DNA of 6,455 nt. Source: JBMNQH01 sp050944035. Lineage in GTDB: Bacteria; Bacillota; Clostridia; Oscillospirales; Oscillospiraceae. Shown piece by piece: positions 1-5,450 of the stretch. Position 1 is the first letter of the stretch, and the number at the start of each line of letters is the position of its first letter. A program made the translations under genes and the position numbers. The stretch is taken from positions 1-6,455 of the forward strand of contig JBMNQH010000039.1 in assembly GCA_050944035.1 (NCBI GenBank), in the 5' to 3' direction. The notes beneath the pieces are model-generated. The model made no database searches. It was not told where the DNA came from and worked only from the letters and a program-made list of their open reading frames with translations.

Positions 1-45
1 TCTGTATGTTTTTATGAGCATTTCTTTCTCAAACGGATTGTACAA
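1..45 (-). CDS. possible 5' end of a leftward gene (partial)
   Basis: Reading leftward, a purine-rich GGGAGGAG stretch lies just upstream of a TTG at 45-43, about 6 nt from the GGAGG core. The frame stays open to the window edge and contains an ATG at 21-19. It would begin (M)YNPFEKEMLIKTYR. Only 15 codons are visible, so no family can be named. Its setting, behind a region carrying a mobile-element-like motif (301-318), would suit a transposase gene, but that is inference. It could equally be chance. Confidence 0.22.
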   Translation of the reverse strand, partial: MYNPFEKEMLIKTYR

Positions 46-202
46 CTGACTCCTCCCTAAAAGTATTATCACTTCAGAGAGGAATATTTTTCTACTCTTC
101 AGTGTCCACTTTTAGAGTAGCAACCGATCGAACCCATGTTTCTCAATATCAAGATTTACTCTGATATAACTGTCGGCTTTTACCCCACGTAAAAAACACC
201 AC
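46..202. other. gene-free stretch with a small inverted repeat
   Basis: I see no coding sequence here. A 7-bp inverted repeat (CTACTCT at 92-98, AGAGTAG at 114-120) could form a hairpin with a 15-nt loop. It has no T-tract on either side, so it is not an obvious terminator. Confidence 0.4.
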
Positions 203-318
203 CGTCTCGACGTGGCAAGAGTCGTGCTTCTACATAATCATACATCGGGCACGCGCATCCTCTTTGCGAAAAAGAACATGGATACTATTTTTTCGCGCAC
301 GGGAACATGTCGAGAAAC
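203..318 (+). repeat. ~115-bp direct repeat, copy 1
   Basis: This segment matches 3743-3851 in the same orientation at roughly 90% identity over about 105 nt with one 1-nt gap. The match starts at CGTCTCGACGTGGCA and runs to GGGAACATGT. Its last 18 nt (301-318, GGGAACATGTCGAGAAAC) instead match the second motif of copy 2 at 3872-3889. In the leftward frame open in copy 2, this copy has a TAG, so a shared protein is unlikely. It is best seen as a mobile-element end or dispersed repeat. Confidence 0.8.
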
Positions 319-320
319 TG

Positions 321-373
321 GAAAATAAGACAAGGCTCCTTCATCGCTGCTGATGGCAGTGTGGGAGCCTTGT
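321..373 (-). terminator. Rho-independent terminator of the acetyltransferase operon
   Basis: On the leftward transcript, ACAAGGCTCC and GGAGCCTTGT form a perfect 10-bp stem (364-373 with 330-339), followed by TCTTATTTTC. It starts 8 nt after the acetyltransferase stop codon. The 5' arm and loop carry the sequence that recurs after the two upstream genes of the operon; 351-369 is identical to 2050-2068. Confidence 0.85.
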
Positions 374-380
374 TGTGTTC

Positions 381-911
381 TTATTTCTTCCTCTTCTCAA
401 ATCGGAACATTCCCTCCGGGAACTGTTCATCCATCTGCTCCGACGCATCTGGATCGTTGGGATCGGGATGGTGGCTGTTGAAAAACTCTACGATGTGAAA
501 ACCGCAGCGGTTCACGTAGAAGTGGATGTTCCGCTTCTCAAAATACGGCGTAACGGTCTCCCAGACAGTTACTTCCGGATGCAGATTTTCCACCGCGCAC
601 CATGCCGCATAGCCTATGCCTTTGCTGTGAACGTGCGGAGATACAAACAGCAGATCAAGATCGCCTCGCTCACCGTCCACCTTTATCACAACACCGCCGA
701 CCGGCTTGCCATCCTGCATGATGCGGTATGCCTCGCCTCCGTCGATAGATTTCTCAATCGTCTCGCGGGAGATGATCTCGCCATCTTCCTCGAAGTGATC
801 ATCCCTGCGCCCGAATTCCTCAAGAGCGCCGTAGTTGAACGCCTCCTGATTATCTTTGATAAACTGCTCCCGGTCGGACTGTTCCAACAGAAGCAACTCT
901 ATGCTTGCCAT
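381..911 (-). CDS. GNAT-like N-acetyltransferase, 176 aa
   Basis: Predicted cytosolic acyl-CoA-dependent N-acetyltransferase; the substrate cannot be told from sequence. The GNAT core is visible: a beta strand ending in DLDLLFV (85-90), then the acetyl-CoA pyrophosphate-binding turn VSPHVHSKGIG (90-100, the Q/RxxGxG motif A in a variant form), and the C-terminal block TPYFEKRNIHFYVNRCGF (121-138) typical of GNAT motif B. The length of 176 aa fits a single-domain GNAT. The ATG at 911 is chosen because AGAGG lies 6 nt upstream on the leftward strand. The frame is open further upstream to 1040 but would overlap the transporter gene and lacks the family fold there. It is the last gene of a leftward operon behind the DMT transporter and ends in a strong terminator. 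The charged tail rich in D, E and P (147-176) is unremarkable. Confidence 0.85.
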   Translation of the reverse strand: MASIELLLLEQSDREQFIKDNQEAFNYGALEEFGRRDDHFEEDGEIISRETIEKSIDGGEAYRIMQDGKPVGGVVIKVDGERGDLDLLFVSPHVHSKGIGYAAWCAVENLHPEVTVWETVTPYFEKRNIHFYVNRCGFHIVEFFNSHHPDPNDPDASEQMDEQFPEGMFRFEKRKK

Positions 912-930
912 ACAATACCTCTTTATATTT

Positions 931-965
931 CGCTCCCCGCCGCCTGTAACGATTGTGTGGGAACC
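931..965 (-). repeat. intercistronic hairpin, copy B
   Basis: This lies between the transporter stop (970) and the acetyltransferase start (911), ending about 20 nt before that start. On the leftward RNA, GTTCCC pairs with GGGAGC through one G-U wobble; on the other strand the same position would be a C-A mismatch. It shares GCTCCCCGCCGCC (932-944) exactly with 2035-2047. It may be an mRNA stability or processing element, or may influence translation of the next gene. Confidence 0.55.
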
Positions 966-969
966 TCTG

Positions 970-2016
970 TTATGCGTGGTGCATCGCACCCGGCAGTTGT
1001 TCAAGTTCCTTTTGCGTATGCCGGTGGCCATGCTTATCATTCGTCACATAATGATTGTGATCGTGGGAATGCGTTACCGTATTCGTATGCGTTGTACCGT
1101 CATGCGTATGCGTAAAGGTATGCTGATGCCGGTGTTCATGATGTCTGATCAACGTGTCAGCCACAACCAGAACAGATCCTGCAATCATTACCATCAGCGC
1201 CGCAAGGTACATCCACGACAGATGCTCCCGCAAAAGGACGAATGAAAGAAACGCTCCGACAAAGGGTGCAACCGCATAGTAGGCGCTGGTCTTTGCCGCT
1301 CCGAGAACGTTCTGTGCCCGGACGTAAAGGAAAATGCTGAGCCCGTAAGCCACAAATCCAAGAAGCAGCGCCGCCGCGATATATCTGATCTCCGGAACAG
1401 CCTCTCCCTTGATCAGCGCAATGCTCAAAGCTCCCAGACCGGAGAATATACCTTTCAGCACTACGATTTCATAGGTGCTCTTGGATGAAATGTTTCTCGT
1501 ACAGTTGTTTTCAAAACCCCAGCAGACCGTCGCAGCCAGCACAAAAAGGGAGCCATAGGAGAATTTGAGACTGTCCGCCCCCTCAAACGAAAGCAGAATG
1601 CTTGACAGTGTGATCAGCGCAATGGCTGCCTATAGTCTTTTTGAAACAACCTCTTTGAAAATAAAGAGTGCGATCACTGTCGTCGCCACGATCTCGAAGT
1701 TTCCGAGAAGTGATGCGTTAGCTGATGAGCCATAGCTGATTCCAAGCATCAGAAAGATCGGCGCGGCAATATCAAGCACGATCATCCCGATAACAAACGG
1801 CATATCCTTTTTTGAAAGTCCTTCCGATTTCGCTCTGTCCTTCTTGTTCACCAGCGACAGAATTCCGACCCCTATGCCTGCACCAAGATAAAGCAGGGCG
1901 GCCATTGTGGTCGGGCCCACTTTGCTCAGCAGTATCTTTGACATCTGCACATTGATGGCATAAAAGACTGTCGCCAGAAACGCATATAAAATTGCCGTTG
2001 TTTTTCTTCGTTCCAT
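970..2016 (-). pseudogene. EamA/DMT-family transporter with His-rich tail, interrupted by in-frame TAG
   Basis: Read through, this is a 348-residue drug/metabolite-transporter (DMT) superfamily protein with two EamA repeats, roughly residues 7-125 and 150-285, giving about 10 hydrophobic segments. Family hallmarks are visible: NVQMSKILL near the first helix, SYGSSANASLLGNFEIVATTVIALFIFKE (94-122), and YYAVAPFVGAFLSFVLLRE in repeat 2. The start at 2016 has AAAGGA 8-9 nt upstream. Codon 129 (1632-1630) is TAG. The frame then continues AAIALITLSSILLSFEG and onward with no indel. Since family members commonly carry Trp in the RLWAA context, TGG to TAG is the likely change. The last 57 residues (292-348) contain 17 histidines, suggesting metal binding. 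No start codon with a good ribosome site was seen for the downstream piece. Substrate unknown. It is probably inactive unless the TAG is read through. Confidence 0.85.
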
Positions 2017-2033
2017 GCATATAATCCTTTTGT

Positions 2034-2068
2034 TGCTCCCCGCCGCCGATGATGGCAGTGTGGGAGCC
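2034..2068 (-). repeat. intercistronic hairpin, copy C
   Basis: This lies between the DUF3784 stop (2086) and the transporter start (2016), ending 18 nt before that start. On the leftward RNA, GCTCCC pairs with GGGAGC, and an inner GCC/GGC pair can form. Bases 2050-2068 (TGATGGCAGTGTGGGAGCC on the plus strand) are identical to 351-369 in the operon terminator. Bases 2035-2047 are identical to 932-944 in copy B. No T-tract follows, so it is not a full terminator. Confidence 0.6.
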
Positions 2069-2085
2069 GTGGTGTGTATTCCTCT

Positions 2086-2307
2086 TTATGCGAATATGCT
2101 GAGGACGATTCCCGCAATCAAGATCGCTATTCCAACTACAAATTCCACCATTCCGACGCGCTTTGCATAGTCCTCATTTTTCCGTCCTGCTTTGAAATCT
2201 GCTTCAAAGCCATTGATAAGATTATACTTTTTCCGAAAGTAGATAAAATACCCGAACAGAGCAAATGACAATCCCAGCAGAACGGACAAGATTTTCAACA
2301 CAATCAT
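2086..2307 (-). CDS. DUF3784-like small membrane protein, 73 aa
   Basis: Small integral membrane protein of unknown function. Two hydrophobic segments (about 2-24 and 52-72) flank a short charged loop, KKYNLINGFEADFKAGRKNEDYAKRVG (26-52 in total). The K-K-Y-x-L-I-x-G-F/Y pattern after the first helix is the hallmark of the DUF3784 family, recognised by pattern, not by a profile search. The ATG at 2307 has an ideal GGAGG 6 nt upstream. It is the first gene of a leftward operon with the DMT transporter and the acetyltransferase. That order suggests a role near the transporter in the membrane, but no direct link is visible. It appears intact. Confidence 0.75.
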   Translation of the reverse strand: MIVLKILSVLLGLSFALFGYFIYFRKKYNLINGFEADFKAGRKNEDYAKRVGMVEFVVGIAILIAGIVLSIFA

Positions 2308-2309
2308 AT

Positions 2310-2375
2310 CTAACCTCCAACATCTAAATCACAGCTTCAACCCTATGACATCTAAATGGCCTACTCAACCCTCAG
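2310..2375. repeat. short imperfect tandem repeat upstream of DUF3784 gene
   Basis: Two adjacent 28-nt units (2320-2347 and 2348-2375) both begin ACATCTAAAT and end in CAACCCT plus 3 nt; 20 of 28 positions agree. A partial unit precedes them, and a further related copy, TTCAACCCGTGACATCAAT, lies at 2570-2588. The repeat lies in the untranslated leader of the leftward operon. Confidence 0.5.
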
Positions 2376-2569
2376 AACAATCCCTTTGATATGTTCTTAC
2401 AGAGTGTTTTTTGAGTCCTGATCCAGCTCCTGCTACTGACGGCAAAGTGCCGAAAAACCGGAAATACGGCGATTTTGACGGCTTTATGTATCTTGCCGAG
2501 ACATCAAAACATATCGACAAAACTACAATATATAGTGGCTCATTGGAGAGCCAATTAATAGATTTATGT
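2376..2569. other. gene-free segment bracketed by related direct repeats
   Basis: This is part of the 324-bp gap between the Fic and DUF3784 genes. It contains a small perfect hairpin (CGGCAAAGTGCCG at about 2440-2452) and a TGGCTC/GAGCCA hairpin (about 2537-2554). A leftward 69-codon TTG-initiated frame (2574-2365) lacks a good ribosome site and spans both hairpins, so I do not call it a gene. The segment sits between TTCAACCCTATGACATCTAA (2336-2355) and the related copy at 2570-2588, as an inserted repeat unit might. Confidence 0.4.
2527..2554 (-). promoter_or_regulatory. candidate promoter of the DUF3784-DMT-GNAT operon
   Basis: On the leftward strand, TTGGCT (2554-2549) and TATATT (2532-2527) are separated by 16 nt. 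The -10 matches consensus at 5 of 6 positions and the -35 at 4 of 6. If used, it gives a leader of about 210 nt before the ATG at 2307. The -35 lies in a small hairpin. This is moderate evidence only. Confidence 0.35.
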
Positions 2570-2631
2570 TTCAACCCGTGACATCAATACTACCGTCTCA
2601 TAGGCAACTGACATATGCATAGAAATCCATT

Positions 2632-3567
2632 TCAGAAGTTCTTCCAACAATTATGCTTGAGAAATGAACTGATAACAGCAATATCCTCCCCTTCATAAAA
2701 ACCAACAAGTCTCCTCTTGAATTCCGATACATGGTTTTCAGGTATTACCAACAAACCCTGTCCATGTGATATCAAGTAGTGATTGGCATAGATTACGGAT
2801 GCACGCTTATTTCCATCTATGAAAACCTGAGTCTTCATGGTGTACATACAAAGCTCAACCGCAATATCTACAGCATCCTTTTGTGAATTCAGAATTGAAT
2901 CTATTCGTTCCTTCACAACAGATTCAATCGGAATCGGAGGTTTGAATGTACTGCCTCCAATTGAAACGGGCACTCCCCTGATCTTTCCTCCATCGGCAAA
3001 GAAACCTTCGTTCACAAGTCTTCCGATATGCGACAAAAGGTAGTAATCCGATTTCGCCTGAATTACATCATTATCAAGTATGAACTCCCATGCATGCTTG
3101 AGATTCAGAATCTTCTGAACATCAGAAGCTGTCATACCATTGACTTTACCATTGTCAATTATATCCTCTGTCTGGGGAAATGATGTCGCAACACCTTCCA
3201 ATACAGCTTGGTCATAAATGTTGGCTTTCATATTGGCTCTTGCAAACTCCAAGTTCTGAATCACACGTGGTTCCAGACCTGATGCCTCATAGCCCAAAGC
3301 AGCAAGCTGTCTGTCAATGCTTCTTATGGTTTTCCTCAGTTCCCTGAGCTCTTTAGAATTCCGGACAAGCAACTGATATAGCTCTTCAGAGTACACATCC
3401 ACATATTTTGAGGTGAGCCTGCTTCCTATGCGTTTTCTGATATACAGATACCTGCCGCTCTGGTTTTCTTTTATTTCCGGGGACCCATCATATGGAATCA
3501 GATTGATTCTTGCCTGACAATCAGCCTTTTCCTGAAGAAGCCTTTGAATCTGGGTGAAGTCTTCCAT
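2632..3567 (-). CDS. Fic-domain protein with degenerate active-site motif, 311 aa
   Basis: Fic enzymes usually transfer AMP or another phosphate-linked group from a nucleotide to a protein target. Residues 1-95 form a charged helical N-terminal part (RKRIGSRLTSKYVDVYSEE, 44-62, then a likely coiled stretch to 92). The Fic fold follows: LEGVATSFPQTEDII (123-137) is the inhibitory-helix region, where the usual S/T four residues before the Glu is Gln. The Fic loop is TQVFIDGNKRAS (246-257). The canonical motif HxFx(D/E)GN has its catalytic His here replaced by Gln247, while F249, D251, G252, N253 and R255 are kept. Start at 3567: AAAGGAGG about 5-6 nt upstream. The gene is intact and monocistronic with a consensus-like promoter inside a perfect inverted repeat, suggesting autoregulation. 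A nucleotide-binding regulator or antitoxin-like role is as likely as catalysis. The target is unknown. Confidence 0.8.
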   Translation of the reverse strand: MEDFTQIQRLLQEKADCQARINLIPYDGSPEIKENQSGRYLYIRKRIGSRLTSKYVDVYSEELYQLLVRNSKELRELRKTIRSIDRQLAALGYEASGLEPRVIQNLEFARANMKANIYDQAVLEGVATSFPQTEDIIDNGKVNGMTASDVQKILNLKHAWEFILDNDVIQAKSDYYLLSHIGRLVNEGFFADGGKIRGVPVSIGGSTFKPPIPIESVVKERIDSILNSQKDAVDIAVELCMYTMKTQVFIDGNKRASVIYANHYLISHGQGLLVIPENHVSEFKRRLVGFYEGEDIAVISSFLKHNCWKNF

Positions 3568-3575
3568 ACAGACCT

Positions 3576-3629
3576 CCTTTAGGGAACTTTTATATGAAAA
3601 ATAGTAACTTATTGTTCCCTAAAGGTCAA
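3576..3629 (-). promoter_or_regulatory. Fic promoter bracketed by a 12-bp inverted-repeat operator
   Basis: On the leftward strand, TTGACC (3629-3624) and TACTAT (3606-3601) are 17 nt apart, a good sigma-A spacing, giving a leader of about 27 nt. A perfect 12-bp inverted repeat brackets it: CCTTTAGGGAAC at 3576-3587 and GTTCCCTAAAGG at 3614-3625, with 26 nt between. The upstream arm lies in the -35/spacer; the downstream arm overlaps the ribosome binding site. The upstream arm would be outside the transcript, so a DNA operator is more likely than an RNA hairpin. Confidence 0.65.
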
Positions 3630-3740
3630 TCTAAACCTTCTTGCCGACACCTGTTTTCCGGCCTGATATTGAGACCATCCAGGTCAACCTTGATTGATAC
3701 CGTGTCAACATCCTCTTTCTGATCCCTAACGAGTAGTACA
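3630..3740. other. gene-free stretch between Fic promoter and repeat copy 2
   Basis: A leftward open frame (3907-3626, 93 codons) crosses this stretch and the adjacent repeat. Its first half is read from the repeat, whose other copy has a stop in the same frame. Its end overlaps the Fic -35 box, and no convincing ribosome site is seen. I do not call it a gene. The C-terminal part (DQKEDVDTVSIKVDLDGLNI) looks protein-like and might be a gene remnant. Confidence 0.3.
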
Positions 3741-3889
3741 CACGTCTCGACGTGGCACGAGTCGTGCTTATACATAATCATACATCGGGCACGCGCATCC
3801 ACCTTGCGGAAAAGAGCATAGATACTATTTCTCTCGCGCAAGGGAACATGTCCGCGTTGTTTTACGGTCACGGGAACATGTCGAAAAAC
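3741..3889 (+). repeat. ~115-bp direct repeat, copy 2, with extra motif
   Basis: This matches 203-318 in the same orientation. It begins at two abutting palindromes: CACGTCTCGACGTG (3741-3754) and GCACGAGTCGTGC (3755-3767). It ends with two tandem copies of GGGAACATGTC at 3842 and 3872, a 30-nt period; copy 1 has only one. Tandem binding motifs at an end recall insertion-sequence termini that carry several transposase-binding repeats, for example in the IS21 family, but I cannot assign a family. Confidence 0.75.
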
Positions 3890-4135
3890 TCTGAATTTGA
3901 AATCCACGAAATCATAGGCGTTTGCCGCTGATTATAGGACTTTAATGGAATCCTATGAAACTGTTGAAAACAAAGGATTTTCCGCAGTCTGCTCACCGAA
4001 TCCCTTTATTAAATGTTACACTGTTTCTACAACGCCCTCATCGCTCATAAGGGCAAAAACAAGGGCAAGAATAAACCATAATAGGATATAACAAGGTGTG
4101 GCAATCGGGAAGCTGTGACATATGTGCGACATATA
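3890..4135. other. gene-free stretch, about 250 bp
   Basis: I see no gene here. A 6-bp inverted repeat (ATAGGA at 3934-3939, TCCTAT at 3951-3956) could form a weak hairpin. A leftward 93-codon frame ending at 4016 starts inside the HTH gene in another frame and is a shadow. Confidence 0.4.
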
Positions 4136-4167
4136 GCGTCCGGAACGGTTTATTTCGTACCGGGCGC
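4136..4167 (-). terminator. hairpin overlapping the stop of the HTH gene
   Basis: Two 12-nt arms (4136-4147 and 4156-4167) pair at 10 of 12 positions around an 8-nt loop (GCGCCCGGTACG / CGTTCCGGACGC on the leftward RNA). The TAA stop lies in the loop. No T-tract follows, so intrinsic termination is uncertain; it may instead protect the mRNA 3' end. Confidence 0.4.
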
Positions 4168-4335
4168 TTTTCTTGTCCGCGTGATCGTAGGCTTCTCTGC
4201 ATCCTCCGGGATGATCCAAATCCGGCTGAGCATAACAACACCTTTGATACGATCCTGTTTGCAAAGTGACTGCACTTGCCGAACCGTAATCCCCCATTTT
4301 TCAGCGGCTTCCTGTGCCGTAATATATCCGTTCAT
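4150..4335 (-). CDS. small helix-turn-helix DNA-binding protein, 61 aa
   Basis: Predicted DNA-binding regulator of the excisionase/MerR-like winged-helix type. Helix 1 of the HTH is TAQEAAEKWGI (6-16), the recognition helix TVRQVQSLCKQDRI (17-30), and the wing GVVMLSRIWIIPEDAEKP (32-49), followed by a short basic tail. This pattern (EAAEKWGI, then R-I-x-G-V, then a final W-x-I-P-x-D-A-x-K-P) is common in small clostridial proteins on mobile or defence loci. The ATG at 4335 is preferred over the ATG at 4350 because GGGGA lies about 8 nt before it, while 4350 has no ribosome site. It lies 36 nt after the DUF1016 remnant on the same strand, so the two were probably co-transcribed. It may have controlled that nuclease or an excision step. 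Target unknown. Confidence 0.75.
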   Translation of the reverse strand: MNGYITAQEAAEKWGITVRQVQSLCKQDRIKGVVMLSRIWIIPEDAEKPTITRTRKAPGTK

Positions 4336-4371
4336 ATTTGTGATCCCCATATACTCGAATAAGGAAAAGAA

Positions 4372-5166
4372 TTAGCGCTGCTCCAGTTGTTCTTTCGCAT
4401 TGGCGATAGCGATAGCCAGCTTTTCTTCCAGCAGTATCTTCGGCGGCATCTTTGTCAGATACTGCGCTACATGAATGCTACCCTGATCCAGTTCCATCAA
4501 CTCTACTGTTTCCTGCGACTTCTCAGCGCAGAGGATCAGCGCGACCGGGTCATCTTCTCCGTCACACATTTCGTTTTTCTTCAGCCAGCGCAGATACAGC
4601 TCTACCTGCCCCTTATGCTCAGGCTCAAAGGTGCCGAGTTTCAGCTCCACGAGCACCAGGTGGCGCAGAGAACGATGATAAAACAGGAGGTCAATGAAAT
4701 AGTCCTTGCCATCAAGAACAAAATGCTTCTGCCTTGCCAGAAACGCAAAATCAGATCCCATTTCCAAAATGAATCTTTCCAGTTCGGCCATGATGGCATT
4801 TTCCAGGTCCTTCTCGCTGTACGTATCTTTGAAGCCGAGGAAGTCCAGCACATAAGAATCGCGGTAGAACAGTTCCAGCGACATCTTATCCCGATTCATA
4901 AGCTGCAGGATATCACCCCGGATTGTTTCCTACGGCTTTCTGGAAATAGCCGTCCGTTCATAGAGCATAGAGTTTTTACGGTCACGGAGGGTACGGACGG
5001 TCCAGCCCTCGCTCTTGCACATAGCCGCATAAAAATCCCGCTTCAAATCGTCCTCGATTGGAAGGAGTTCCACAAAATGCGACCAAGTCAATTGTTGCGA
5101 CAGTGTCGCCACTTTTTGACCGGTCAATAGTAAAGTATCCCAATCAAACACATTATATTCGTTCAA
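4372..5166 (-). pseudogene. DUF1016 (YhcG-like) PDDEXK nuclease, N-truncated and TAG-interrupted
   Basis: The family combines an N-terminal DUF1016_N domain with a C-terminal PDDEXK nuclease fold; members often lie near restriction-modification or mobile genes, and cellular roles are mostly unproven. Here the N-terminal piece keeps only the end of DUF1016_N (VATLSQQLTWSHFVELLP, then RDFYAAMCKSEGW and SMLYERTAISRKP). About 100 or more residues that usually precede VATLSQQL are missing; a TGA lies in frame just upstream. The first visible codon is TTG with no ribosome site. A TAG at 4932-4930 then interrupts the frame, which continues without indel as ETIRGDILQLMNRDKMSLEL and on through the complete nuclease core: FIDLLFYHRSLRHLVLVELKLG with the Asp and the E-x-K pair, KGQVELYLRWL, LILCAEK and IHVAQYLTKMPP. 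Family members usually have Glu or similar at the TAG position. Likely a decayed gene. The HTH gene follows. Confidence 0.85.
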
Positions 5167-5205
5167 ACGAAGATAGTCAATTCAAAGCCCTTTGAGATAA
5201 ATATT

Positions 5206-5229
5206 TACATTTCACCACCAAGAAATGTA
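5206..5229. promoter_or_regulatory. 8-bp inverted repeat, possible operator
   Basis: TACATTTC (5206-5213) and GAAATGTA (5222-5229) are perfect inverted repeats around an 8-nt spacer, in AT-rich DNA between the nuclease remnant and the sigma-like gene. The half-site spacing suits a dimeric HTH repressor. No strong promoter is visible around it, so the role is speculative. Confidence 0.35.
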
Positions 5230-5444
5230 CAGCTCAATTTTATAGAAGAAATCACCGGAACTATACTTGAGATGCTTAGGGGGAGTCTGCCCTCTGTGCC
5301 ATGCCAGGTACAGGAGCGGACGAACCATAGCAGCCACATCGAGGAGTGGGCCACCTGTGCACGAGATGGCTGCCTCTAACGTTCCACGATGGATCATAAG
5401 AAACCAGCGTCAGCTTTACTGAGGCGAGCTGGCCGTATTGAGTC

Positions 5445-5450
5445 GGAGGA
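5445..5450 (+). promoter_or_regulatory. ribosome binding site deciding the start of the sigma-like gene
   Basis: GGAGGA lies 7 nt before the ATG at 5458, supporting that start over the in-frame ATG at 5389, which has no such site. A second strong site, AAAGGAG (5526-5532), precedes an ATG at 5540 that is out of frame with the regulator. Confidence 0.6.

Noticed and set aside
912..1040. Longer N-terminus for the acetyltransferase (219 aa)
   Set aside because: The extension overlaps the transporter coding end and hairpin B, and the ATG at 911 has a good ribosome site.
375..1115. Long rightward open frame of 246 codons
   Set aside because: It is antisense to the acetyltransferase and transporter tail, with no ribosome site and a composition typical of a shadow frame.
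2365..2574. Leftward 69-codon open frame between Fic and DUF3784 genes
   Set aside because: TTG start without a good ribosome site, spans two hairpins and the candidate promoter; more like a noncoding repeat.
2310..2588. CRISPR array
   Set aside because: The repeats are imperfect, abut without true spacers, and the distant copy is 200 bp away; no cas genes.
3626..3907. Leftward 93-codon open frame as a gene
   Set aside because: Half of it is read from the repeat, whose other copy has a stop in that frame; no ribosome site; its end overlaps the Fic -35 box.
4387..5130. Rightward 247-codon frame opposite the DUF1016 remnant
   Set aside because: The leftward frame matches a known nuclease family; this one is its antisense shadow.
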